This document shows positions 36,302 through 45,990 of a DNA stretch of 64,000 nucleotides, piece by piece. How positions within the stretch are numbered: position 1 is the first letter of the stretch; every line of letters starts with the position of its first letter. Where the stretch lies: positions 124,001-188,000 of the forward strand of contig NQMI01000083.1 of assembly GCA_002270565.1 (NCBI GenBank), written 5' to 3'. The translations under genes and the position numbers were made by a program. Source of the DNA: Stenocarpella maydis. Its lineage: Eukaryota; Ascomycota; Sordariomycetes; Diaporthales; Diaporthaceae. The notes under the pieces are model-generated. The model was given only the letters and a program-made list of their open reading frames with translations. It had not been told where the DNA came from and made no database searches.

Positions 36302-37540
36302 GGATGTTTGTCGAATTGCGTCACCAACATGAGTTGCCTATTTTTCGACATCAATGGTAATTAGCGAAGATGCATAGTGAGGTTTATTAGACGTAATAAT
36401 TCTTTAATGTGATAAATAGAAGTCCGGGAAAATGAACCCCAAAGGACAAGACGTGTCGGCGCGTTTGAAGACAACCACCCCTGAGGGGCAGGCGAATACG
36501 AAAAACGATCATCTTTCTCTGCCACTGCATAATAAAAGGGTTTTTTTATGTGTTGTGACTGTATAGAAGCGATACTACTTCAAAAATCTGGGGCAGATGT
36601 TCACTCTTGATATCCATTCTTCCAGTGGCACAGATTCAGATGGGAAGTGCCAAATACCCCCGCCAGAGACCAGTGCGGCGTCTGTTCTACTTCCTGTAGG
36701 CCACCAGAGGGGAGCGTTTTACGCCGATACGAATACAGAAGGGCCGAAGTTCTTTGAATTTGTCCTACATTTCGATTCAGACGACTAAAACAGCTGGAGT
36801 GTCCTTAAGGTGCTATCACAAGGCTCATTCTACCTAGGTGCTGATAGTGCAATGGTGACTTCCACTATGCTTGCATTCAAAATGAACCATCTAGATTACG
36901 TTAACTTCCCCCTGTCATCGAAAGGTGGTTTTTTTTTTTTTTTTTTTCAAAAAAAAAAAGGCTTTTTATCCACCGCTTCGTGACTTATTCAGCCAGGGGT
37001 ATAGTATGGTCCATGGTACAGGTGAGCTTTCAGATATCTGGACTATAGGCATTTTCGGTTCAAAAGTATCATTTTCTTTAGTGAGTATTTTATAATAGTA
37101 TACCTGGAGTATTTATAAGGGGCTTTAGCTGCATTATATTTTCTTCTACCTCTTATCTATAAGGCTTCTGATTACTCACTTTAGGAGTTATATATAAAGT
37201 TAACTCTAACTTAATACATGTTTTAATTTTTAAAATAAGCATTGCTGCACGGAAGTAATCAAGGATATCGACGCAGTGCACCTAAGCCTGTGGCGTCGTG
37301 CTAATGTATGTAGTATGGCCAATAAGTTGGTTGCAATAACTCCGAAGTTAATCCGTACCGCGCCACTGCAGCTTGTCGAGGGCTTCTTGGCCGCGTCACT
37401 GCAGGTGCCATTTCGACATGCCACATTGACCGAGGACCTCGCCAATACCAAGCCTGGTGCTACCAGAGCATGAGCCTAACGTGTCTTATAGACTCTGCGC
37501 TATAATCTCATTCTATTTCCGATTCATTTCTGCCTAGGTA
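36302..37540. other. AT-rich intergenic region
   Basis: No gene supported. It includes a T19-C-A11 palindrome at 36929-36959 and AT-rich sequence (37070-37250) that looks like degraded repeat DNA. The last ~100 bp are the immediate upstream region of the regulator at 37541. Confidence 0.5.
36929..36959. repeat. T19-A11 inverted homopolymer
   Basis: A run of 19 T, one C and 11 A, which can fold into an A:T hairpin. Runs like this are prone to assembly length error. Confidence 0.8.
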
Positions 37541-39319
37541 ATGGTCGACCGAGCGCCAAAGGTACAGGCCTGCGATGGCTGTCGAACGCGGAAGGTAAGG
37601 TGCAACGGTCGACAGCCCTGCCCGCAGTGCGAGCACTTCAACCTCCACTGCACATTCTCGCCAAAGAAAGAGCGCACGTACGGCCGGCGTGGTCGTCTGG
37701 TGGCCCAGCTAAGGAACAGCAGTACGAGCGATCAAAAGAAACCTGGTTCAGCATCCTCGTTCCCTGCTCTTCGTCCTCGCGGCTCAAATGACGGCCGAGA
37801 AGAAACATTGGAGGGCAGCGCTGCGTCAGCTCCTCCTTCAGCACAACATGCCAGACCTACCCAAGATTACTCTCCGGCTGGATCACATACACGAAGTCAA
37901 GGACAGCCCTCTTTCGAAGATGCCCAGACACCTCTAGCATCGCACGCGACCAGCTATACGGCCGATTACTTTTTATCCCTTATCCCATACTTTGAAAACT
38001 ACACCTACCCAGTTAATCCCATCATAACATCCGAGCAAATCCGCAGCTCTATTGGTCTGATGTCAACCGACGCCACGTGTGCAGCCCTCGTCTACAGCTT
38101 TGCAGCTGTGACCACCAACTTGACTATGACCCAGCAACGACATACCCATAAGTTGAGTATCAACTTCATCAACAGTCACGGACTTGGGATGCCACTTACT
38201 ACTTCTGGGCGTATCCATGACCTCATGAACCACTCTCTCCGCGCCAAAGGGCTATCAACGCCGACCGATGCTCTGTCGGATAGTTCCCACTCAGATGACC
38301 TGGTCGAGACGCGGATCGCAACCTGTATCTTCCTCGAGATATGCTGGATGGCGTTTAAGAAACCGGAAAAGGCTTTTATGGTCCTCCGGGAAGCGATTGC
38401 GTTGATCCAATTGCTCCACATAGATAGAGGTCCCGGAATGTTGACAGGGCCCGAATACGCCCAGCGGCAAAGAATATACTGGGAAGCATACATACACGAG
38501 CGGTTCTTGACTATAACGAATTGTTTTCCGTCTATATTGCCTCCTCTTAGGCATTGGCAGAGCATGAAGGATCACTCGATACCTGCCAATATCGACTCTG
38601 GCTTCCGAAGAATAATCAAGCTGTTTCTCGTCCTCGACGATGAGCTGCTCGCCACGTGGACGGCACAAAATGACAATGCCGCAGACCCCTTGAGCTTCGA
38701 CCGGCTCGAAAACGACAATATCACTGTCGGGTGGATCGAACAGAAACAGCAACAACTAGACGACGAAGAGGCTGAGGTCGAGGCAGAGCAACAACGCCTA
38801 CAGGGAACCCCCGCAGCCCTCACAGAATTGCAGCTGGCTGACCTCTTTATCACGCGCGCGTGGATGAGGACGATCATTTGGCAAATCGCAATGTCGGACT
38901 TTCTCCTGTCCAGTGGCTCAGAGGGCTCGGAAAGGCACGAGGCACTCTCGCTCTTCTTCCCCGCACATCGCCTCTCCGTGCAGCTGCGGAAGCTCACAGA
39001 ATTCCAAGTGGAGACGAGCATCGGAAAACATGGGAGTGGTATTTTGCAGAAGATATTTGAGATTGCCAATACCATTGCTGATGTCCTGAGTTTGTTTCCT
39101 GTGGCCTCAGCAGGCACTGTTGGCGACTCGGACTCTGACGGCAAGGTGGAAAATAGGGAATTTGATCAGAACCAGGCTCGTCAGTGCATGTCTGACCTAC
39201 TGCTATTGGTCAAGGTTCTTCTCTCCTTCGAGAGGATAGACAGCACACAGCGAGACATAATTCTTTCAAAAATTGACACACTCAAAGCCATTTTTCCTGG
39301 AATGGATTTCGATAGTTGA
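37541..39319 (+). CDS. Zn2Cys6 transcription factor, AmyR/MAL-like sugar regulator type
   Basis: Intronless 592-residue regulator. The zinc cluster is at residues 11-37 (CDGCRTRKVRC, then PCPQC and LHC, six Cys with standard spacing), followed by a basic linker (GRRGRLVAQLR). The middle domain contains RIYWEAYIHERFL, LPPLRHW and FRRIIKLFLVLDDELLATW. This pattern resembles fungal carbohydrate regulators of the AmyR/InuR/MAL-activator type, which control starch, inulin or maltose genes. An acidic coiled segment (QQQLDDEEAEVEAEQQRLQ) follows. Its neighbours are a cutinase-like esterase and, 6.7 kb downstream, a GH31 glycosidase, so local carbohydrate genes are plausible targets. That is inference, not shown by a binding site. 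ATG 37541 is the first in frame. Confidence 0.88.
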   Translation: MVDRAPKVQACDGCRTRKVRCNGRQPCPQCEHFNLHCTFSPKKERTYGRRGRLVAQLRNSSTSDQKKPGSASSFPALRPRGSNDGREETLEGSAASAPPSAQHARPTQDYSPAGSHTRSQGQPSFEDAQTPLASHATSYTADYFLSLIPYFENYTYPVNPIITSEQIRSSIGLMSTDATCAALVYSFAAVTTNLTMTQQRHTHKLSINFINSHGLGMPLTTSGRIHDLMNHSLRAKGLSTPTDALSDSSHSDDLVETRIATCIFLEICWMAFKKPEKAFMVLREAIALIQLLHIDRGPGMLTGPEYAQRQRIYWEAYIHERFLTITNCFPSILPPLRHWQSMKDHSIPANIDSGFRRIIKLFLVLDDELLATWTAQNDNAADPLSFDRLENDNITVGWIEQKQQQLDDEEAEVEAEQQRLQGTPAALTELQLADLFITRAWMRTIIWQIAMSDFLLSSGSEGSERHEALSLFFPAHRLSVQLRKLTEFQVETSIGKHGSGILQKIFEIANTIADVLSLFPVASAGTVGDSDSDGKVENREFDQNQARQCMSDLLLLVKVLLSFERIDSTQRDIILSKIDTLKAIFPGMDFDS

Positions 39320-39450
39320 CTACCCTTTTAGCGAGAAAATTACGTACGCTATAAGACGTCATTACTCTATAATTATTCATTACTGGCCTGGCCTTTCGGC
39401 TTTTGGCATATGTGTTATAAACAGCAACCTTCCCCGTCAAGGTCTCCCCG

Positions 39451-40653
39451 CTAAATGAAGAACGCAGCCATCAATCCCAAGACAGCCATCAGTGATGCGA
39501 CTGGTGCGCTTTGGGCCCTCCAGGCGCTCGATTCTGAGTCCGAATCTGTGGTCGACGCTGAAGTTGACGTTGCGCCCGCTGCTGGTAGAAGATTAGCGTG
39601 AGTCTGGCAGGATCATTCGGGGGCTTGTGGGCTCTATTTACTCACCATCGCCGGTCGACGCAGAAGAGGAAGTCCCTTCGCTGGAGCTTGAGGTTGAAGG
39701 AGCCGTGGCTGTGGTGTTCTCCTTCTCCACGAGCCTGATGCTGAGCCAGTCCGCGGCGTCAGTCGAATAAAGGTCGAGGTAGTTCCAGTGGTACGTGTAG
39801 TTGACTGTCTCCGTCGTGTCATAAGCGCAGACTCCATCTCGAGGGTCGCACCATGATCGCAAAATGTTTGACCACTTGTTTAAGCTCTCAATCTCGGTTT
39901 GGTTGCGGGGGTACCAGCCCGAGAAGTCTTTGCTGTCCAATGCTTCGTATGGCTGGCCGGCGGTCTTGCGAGTATCACCCCAGAGGAATGCCGCAACAAC
40001 TATTGGCGCTGTCTGTTAGCGACCTTTTTCACGACGCAAAAGAGTAAAGCCTTGACGTGTTCCCCTTGAGCCCGGTTTCCCACGCTTGTGTAGCAAAACA
40101 TGCGGATGACATCAAGCAAGATGCACTTACTCTGATTGCCTGGACTCCTATCGTGGTCCAGACCCTCGACATATTCCTCTGTACTATTCTCGCCCATGTG
40201 CTCACCACCGCCCATGGTCTCAAATGTACCTCCACCCCCTCCAAGAATGTCCCCAATGACGTGGGCACCTTGTGAGTAGCCGGTGAGAACCAGTTTAGAG
40301 CCCGGGCAGTCTTCACCGTATGACCTGATCTGCTTCAACCCATTGACGGCGCCCTCATGACAAGCCTCGGCGTACCTGTTGTCCCCTGGGTTATCATAGT
40401 TGATGTCCTCCCACCCGCAGCTCTTCCGCCCATTGCAAATAGCCTGGACGACCAAAGATTGTCTTGTCGCTGCGCCGGCCACCTCGTTGTTTCCCCGGGC
40501 GAGGAAAATGTGGATATCATGGCAATCAGTGCTGGGCTCGGTGTATGGGCCGCTGTCGTCCCGTGCCACGAGCGTGTTCTTCGCGTGTACTGCGCTTGTG
40601 AAGACGAGGGCAGAGATCACGCCTTGCGTGGTTAGTGAAACTGAAGAAGGCAT
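39451..40653 (-). CDS. Secreted CE5 cutinase-like esterase with GPI-anchor signal
   Basis: Secreted serine esterase of the cutinase/acetyl xylan esterase (CE5) family. Exons 40131-40653, 39646-40008 and 39451-39581 total 1017 nt, or 338 residues. Introns have GTAAGT...GACAG and GTGAGT...CCAG signals; the last acceptor is a CAGCAG pair. There is a signal peptide of about 24 residues (ending SAVHA). Domain cues are DCHDIHIFLARG, the nucleophile motif LTGYSQGAHV (Ser127), VVAAFLWGDTR, and the CDPRDGVC loop with likely Asp232 and His248 (YTYHWNY). A Ser/Thr-rich stretch follows, then a hydrophobic C-terminus (APVASLMAVLGLMAAFFI) typical of GPI attachment. A cell-surface enzyme acting on cutin or acetylated xylan is likely; the substrate cannot be settled from sequence. 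It is transcribed convergently with the regulator ending at 39319. Confidence 0.9.
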
Positions 40654-41603
40654 AGTGATGTGAGAGCCAGACAGCTTCCTTTTCCGTTAGTTCGTCTCGA
40701 ATGTAGCACGTGGGTAACTTACAACGTGCAGTAGTAGTGTACGTTGGGATATGCGTGGGGATCTGCAACTTAAATCATCAACTTTAATTCTCTGGCACCC
40801 GGAACCATGGGTCTCTCGGGGGCGCTACACTACACGAGAAGTCTCTTCCTGCAAATCCTCTTGTGGGACTCGGTGGAGCATGCATGAGGTCCGGATGTGC
40901 TCACGATAAGGAAGACCGGGTCTCGCTGAACGCCAAGCGTCATCCAAATCTCCCGTTGACCAACTTGCGTGCCTGCCAAGCCGGACCCGGCATCTAAAAC
41001 CTTGGAAGGCTGAGTACAGGTATCGTGAGGTTCTCTGTGGGCCTCATGTCCCTGGGTGGGCCCATCGGCAGACCAGTTGACTTCTTGGGACCAAAGGGCA
41101 CGATTGACATCGCTTTACGGTAAACGGCGCAGTGCAGAACCTTAGGCAGTACATCTCCCGGTCGTCCGGTACATTAATCTAAGCATCTTAATAGCGTGAA
41201 AATGCCGCCCCTCCCCCCTTATGTTTTCTTATTTTAATAATTCCACGATACAACATGTTGGCAATTAAGCAGAGCTCTGGCGTAGCACCGTCTCGAACTG
41301 GGACAGCTTGCTATATTGACACTAATAAAATTGTCATATCCTGCGACACTGTTGAATTTTGGAATACTGCATAGTTCAAAGCGTCGCATGGCAAGGATAA
41401 TTAATTGATGCCCACCTACTGTAGATAGTAGATGCAAATTCCTTCTCACGGCCGCATAATCTACTGTCATAAATTAGGGGCTTGCTGGGCCCACTATTGC
41501 TACGCTCATTGGGTATATAAACGAGCACTTCTCGCTTAATAGCAGTAGTGCTAGAAAACCAGTCAAGTTGCTCTATTCGATACGCCACGCTCGAAATCGT
41601 GAC
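40654..41603. other. Divergent intergenic region (cutinase / orphan gene)
   Basis: No gene seen. It contains the promoter of the minus-strand cutinase at its left end and the TATA-containing promoter of the plus-strand orphan gene at its right end. Confidence 0.55.
41514..41521 (+). promoter_or_regulatory. TATA box candidate
   Basis: TATATAAA lies 83 bp upstream of ATG 41604, a reasonable position for a core promoter element of the orphan gene. Confidence 0.5.
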
Positions 41604-42347
41604 ATGACTTCTATCGACAAGAAAACTATCAAGGCATGCGACAAGATCCGTGACCGCATGGCGGGCAAGCAGCGGGTGACCGAGTACCACGCTGTTCAGG
41701 AGCAGGGTGAGGGTGTAGATGCACTCGACATTTACCATGCCGTCTCGTACTCCAGCTGGCGGGGCCCGAAGGACATGCGCCTGCGCGAAGAGCCAGACAG
41801 CGACAAGATGCAAGTACTCATAGACTTTCCTGAGGGCAAGATGGCCTTCCCCTCCGACCTGCTCGATGCATCTGCGGAGAACAGATACAACTGGCACGAG
41901 ACAGTTGTCTGTTTTGACAAAGCCGCCTCAGAGGCGCAAGTGCCAGTCTCCATACCAGACCCCTATAGAAAGTCATGCGTACGAGCAGTCCGCGCATGCA
42001 ACCCACGACTCAAACCCAGCCCACAAGAGTGCTATGAGAACATCAACCGATGCATTGACAAGGGCAGGCCAGTATGCTTGCCCGATCTGATCGCAATGCT
42101 GCGCTTTGTTCATTACCACATTGACGGCGAGGGACGCAACAAGTGGCTATACAACAAGCTGAAATCGGCCAGGCTCCTCAAGTGTGCGAAGTACAGTTTC
42201 GATTGGAGCAACATCAAGAAGGGCGTCATCTATGACCGCAAGGGACGGTCACTGGCCAACAAGGTCACCACCAAGGACCCCCCAGCCCGTTGCCGTCGCG
42301 TGGCCCGCAACCGGAAATGTACCTCCACCCCCTCCTGTATGACCTGA
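41604..42347 (+). CDS. Orphan protein of unknown function
   Basis: A 247-residue intronless open frame from ATG 41604 (second ATG nine bases on). I do not recognise the family. It is hydrophilic, with no signal peptide or membrane segment. Notable segments are EYHAVQEQGEGVDALDIYHA, SIPDPYRKSCVRAV, LPDLIAMLRFVHYHIDGEG and LKCAKYSFDWSNIKKGVIYD. It has several Cys but no obvious metal motif. Its last ~11 codons are built from sequence shared with the opposite strand of the neighbouring cutinase gene (42315-42349), so the original C-terminus may have been replaced. A TATA box precedes it, and it ends 50 bp from the convergent kinase gene. Codon use looks like that of a real gene, but expression is unproven. 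Confidence 0.6.
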   Translation: MTSIDKKTIKACDKIRDRMAGKQRVTEYHAVQEQGEGVDALDIYHAVSYSSWRGPKDMRLREEPDSDKMQVLIDFPEGKMAFPSDLLDASAENRYNWHETVVCFDKAASEAQVPVSIPDPYRKSCVRAVRACNPRLKPSPQECYENINRCIDKGRPVCLPDLIAMLRFVHYHIDGEGRNKWLYNKLKSARLLKCAKYSFDWSNIKKGVIYDRKGRSLANKVTTKDPPARCRRVARNRKCTSTPSCMT

Positions 42348-42349
42348 TC
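42315..42349. repeat. Cutinase-gene fragment duplication (scar)
   Basis: Positions 42315-42335 repeat 40222-40242 exactly (21 bp). The next bases, 42337-42349, repeat 40318-40330 exactly (13 bp). The two blocks are collinear with the cutinase gene, but about 75 bp between them are missing. Chance is a poor explanation for two adjacent, ordered matches. Confidence 0.8.
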
Positions 42350-42397
42350 CATTGGCTCTAAGAGTGGAGAGCAGCATATGGGCAATGAACAGCATGG

Positions 42398-45031
42398 CTA
42401 CCCACCACCAGGTATGAATATTGCTGCTGCAGGGTCTAAACCAACCTTCGGGGCTTGAACATTGTTATCCGCGGGGGCCTGTGGACCTGGGGCTTGAGGG
42501 GCTGCTGTTCCGCCTTGGGCCTGCTGGCCTCCAACGCGCTGACCCCAGCCACTGCTAAATCCAAGCCCAGTCAAGCCTGTTCGTATGCGGTTAAAGAAAC
42601 TAGCGGTGGTCGACCCCGTCTGGTCTGAACTTGGTGCGTTGGGTCCTCCCTGCTGAGGCTGTCCTCCAGGAGGCCCTGTTGTTGAAGTCCGGACTGACCT
42701 GCTAAATGGTCAGATTCCGAGTACTCAAGAACCGTGGCTAGGGAATTGAGTGGAGGGACGTGAAAGTTGTCATTGATGCGTGTGGCCTCAACCCATTCGG
42801 TTTAACTTACGGGGGTAGCTCGCTGAGAAGCTCTCTGATTGTAAATTTTCTATCAGGTTCTGTGTCTTCACTCGCCCAGTCTCTGGTTGGATTTTGGAGG
42901 ATGTCCATTTCGAGCTCCTCAATAGTAGGCCTCTGGCTTGGGAAATGCGCCATGCAAGCGGCCACACAGAAGCGAACTACAGCCATGTGATTAGCAACGC
43001 AGCTTCCCGTTATTATCAGGCACCTCAAGGTGCTGCTACATATGGAAGAGATACATGGGCCGAGGATGCGTACGGGTGTAATCTATTAGTTGTGTGCTCT
43101 CGGATCCGTCGTGGATCAGCAAGCCACCGTATGTCCAAAACGAGAAACCATCAATTGTAATTTGAGAAATTTGTGGTGGCATGTCGGGACTCACGCCAAG
43201 AATTAGCTGCCACATGATCTACTCAAGCTGTTAGCTCATCTCTTTTGAATTCTGGCGCAGGATGGTTTCGGAGGCTATGGATTACATGTGCAGCTTGATA
43301 CAAGTTTGTCCAGAAATTGTACTGGCCAGCTGTCGGCTCTGCTCTCAAATTTGAGTTATTGTCGAGATAGTCCCATTCTTTGGTATTTTGTTCCTGTGAT
43401 TTGATTCAGCAATTGTACTCCCGAGGCCGTATGCCCAGTAGCTTTCGCTTTGTGCTGCGATAACCCATTATGCTCCCGTCCAATCCTTCTCTGCAAGACT
43501 GTGATTCTTCTTACCGGTGTAAAGATATGTCGTTTCCCAGACATTCTGCATCTCATGAGAGACCAGCTGTTTTAATAGTGAGAACTGGCGGTTTCGACTT
43601 GCTCAGCGGCGCATCAGACTTACAGCTGGCCTCGCTCTGGTGCGGAGAACGTTTGAGAAATACCCATATCGCCTATCTGCGGGATGTTCAGAACCAGGAG
43701 CCAGTATATGAGTCTACATTGGCCTCCCTACCTTGAAAATAGGCACGTGATCATGCAGGTGAGCCTGCGTTTGGGTGCTGGGATCGTCGAACTCGCCAAT
43801 CATCACTGTCACTTGTAAGCAACTCTGGAGTCAAGGGCTTATTCAGTCGGCCGGGCACTCACCGTTCGATGGTTCCAAATCGAGATGAACTAATCCACCA
43901 TCAGTACTGACTGGTCGCCCATGAATGCGTGGTATTCTTTCTTCTTGTAATACAACGTCTTCATTCAAGGGGTCGCGTCCCTCGCCCCAAAAGTCCGGGT
44001 AGGCCAACGCAACACAGCCCCTGAAGACTGTGACTCTGTTAGATAACAAGAGACAGGGCCGCGCAAAGATGAAAGTGGTTAGAAACTCACGACAGTGCCA
44101 AATCATCCATAACTCGTGGCTTCTCCATGTCTTTGGATGGCTGCCAGCGGCTTGCAGCAGCTTGTGGACATCACCATGCTTCATGAATTCAAGTCCCACG
44201 AACGTCGTATTCGTGTTGAAGAGCCTTTCGATCCTGCCACGGGGATTCCCTGCAATCAAGCTCAATATCCCTGGTGGGGTTTGCTCAACGCTCGCAGGTT
44301 CAGGTAGTCCCCTTAACACGTGCTGTTGAACAACATGTCTTGCTCCTGCCATTCGCTGATGGGGAAGCCAAGCGTCAGCAGTCGTTCTTGTGCCGACCAG
44401 AGTAACTTTAGAAACTCACACGAATATGGTCTCTTTCGCGCGTCAAATCCCTTGCCAGACCGGCCTTGACTACAAATTTATGCTTATTCGCGTTCACATC
44501 CGTCATCTCCACCAAGCATGCTATGCCGAACCCACCCTTCCCTAGAATCTTGAGTAGCCTGAAACCTAAAGGGCGCATGTAGGTCATGATATTATATCTG
44601 CCCTTTTGCACTTGATCCACGTATTGTTGCAGGTTATTTGGGTCAGCCCGTCTGGATAGTCTCCACCCTGTTCTCGGGTCGCTTACGTCCAATGGCCGTG
44701 CATCGGGAATGAAGGGATTGTACCCTGCACGTTTAAGTTTCGGGACTCGGATGTTCATGTAGTGAGGACGACGCCTGCCTGCAGCGTGCTCAGCACTCCA
44801 CCAGTCGTACTGGCCAAGCCAGTAATGGTTGAACCGGTCTCTAAATGACTGCATATCCTCTGTGGTAGCCCTTCCGGCGACATGTGCGGCATGTTGGGCC
44901 CGAGGGTTTGGAGCCGCTGGTTGTGGCATTGGTGGAAGGAGAGGGAGGGCCACAAGTGGCCTTGCCGCTGCTGGCCCAGCCGGTGCTGCCCCAGGTGCCC
45001 CGGGCGGCAGTACTCTGGGTTGGGAAGCCAT
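42398..45031 (-). CDS. Ten-exon eukaryotic-type protein kinase
   Basis: Ten exons splice in frame: 44420-45031, 44091-44355, 43863-44027, 43732-43805, 43624-43676, 43515-43566, 43286-43393, 43074-43218, 42811-42976 and 42398-42698. They total 1941 nt, or 646 residues. Pro/Ala-rich N-terminus; kinase domain from about residue 160. Motifs are the glycine loop LGKGGFG (164-169), Lys189 in FVVKAG, catalytic loop VHLDLEPSNV, D-M-G in place of D-F-G (FKIGDMGIS), FTPEQNTKEWDY, AGQYNFWTNLYQ, WTYGGLLIHDG and HFPSQRPTIEELE. This matches an expanded group of fungal kinase-like proteins in which the catalytic loop is HFDLDP-like. The C-terminal tail is Gln/Gly/Pro-rich. No stop interrupts the reading, so it appears intact. 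Substrate and pathway are unknown. Confidence 0.85.
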
Positions 45032-45990
45032 TCTTCAGGCGTTAGTAAGTAGTGTGTTTGCCGAAGGTGGTGGTATAAGACCTTTGAATCCAGACAAGTC
45101 GACCATGTCCAGATATTTATGGCGCATGTGTTCAAAACTGCGGTGTTCACGTGGTGGTTTGAATTCCTAAGGCTGCTCCTAGCCTGTGTTGTTTGCCTTT
45201 AAATTCGTCCCGGCTCAGTTGAGGGTCTAGTTATTGGTTCTGAACAAAGGGCTCCCCCTGCCTGAGCGGAATCCCGTCAAGACGGCCGTTTCCAGCAACT
45301 TTTGCTGCAGTTGAACAATGCAAATAGGTTTCAAACTCAAGAGTAATTCTCAGCCGCGCTTCTACTCCGAGTCTGTACGTAACTACCTTCGTAGGTAATC
45401 TTTGTTTGTCCCCACAGCGCTACGACCACAAAGATGGCGCGTCGACCTTACGCAGTAATTATTTTGTTCGAGCCACTCGAGTAGCCTCAATAACCTACCA
45501 GACCGGCCAGGCGAGCGTGATACTAAGAGCAGTGAGAGTCCGACATTAGCTTCGCTCCAGACCATGCGGGTGAAGTACCTTTTACCTAGGCACGGTTGTA
45601 CGGACCGACACCCGAAACAGAGAGTGGCCGGGATGAGCTACGTTCTCCGATTCTGCGAATTCGTCTTCACCCCGCTCGATGCTTTGCGCGATCGGCCAGT
45701 TGAGCAGGAGACATGTCACGGAGGCCATGCAGCAACCGCCTGGCCCGACACGATTGGGGCGCCTGATGCGGCCGGGGAGCCTGGCCCGCGATCATCGCAA
45801 CTACCGGCAGGTGGCTCGTGTTGATGATATCCCGAGCATAACATCCGACGGTTGATAGCAGTTGAGGGTGGTACATATTTCGAAACCGTGACGACCAATC
45901 TTGACAATCATTCCTTTGTGGTTTTACAAGTTCCATGCGTATCATAAGTCCCAAAGCATACACTTAGAGCGCTGGTACAAACCGAATAAG
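45032..45990. other. Divergent intergenic region (kinase / GH31)
   Basis: No gene seen. It should contain the promoters of both the minus-strand kinase and the plus-strand glycosidase. Confidence 0.5.
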
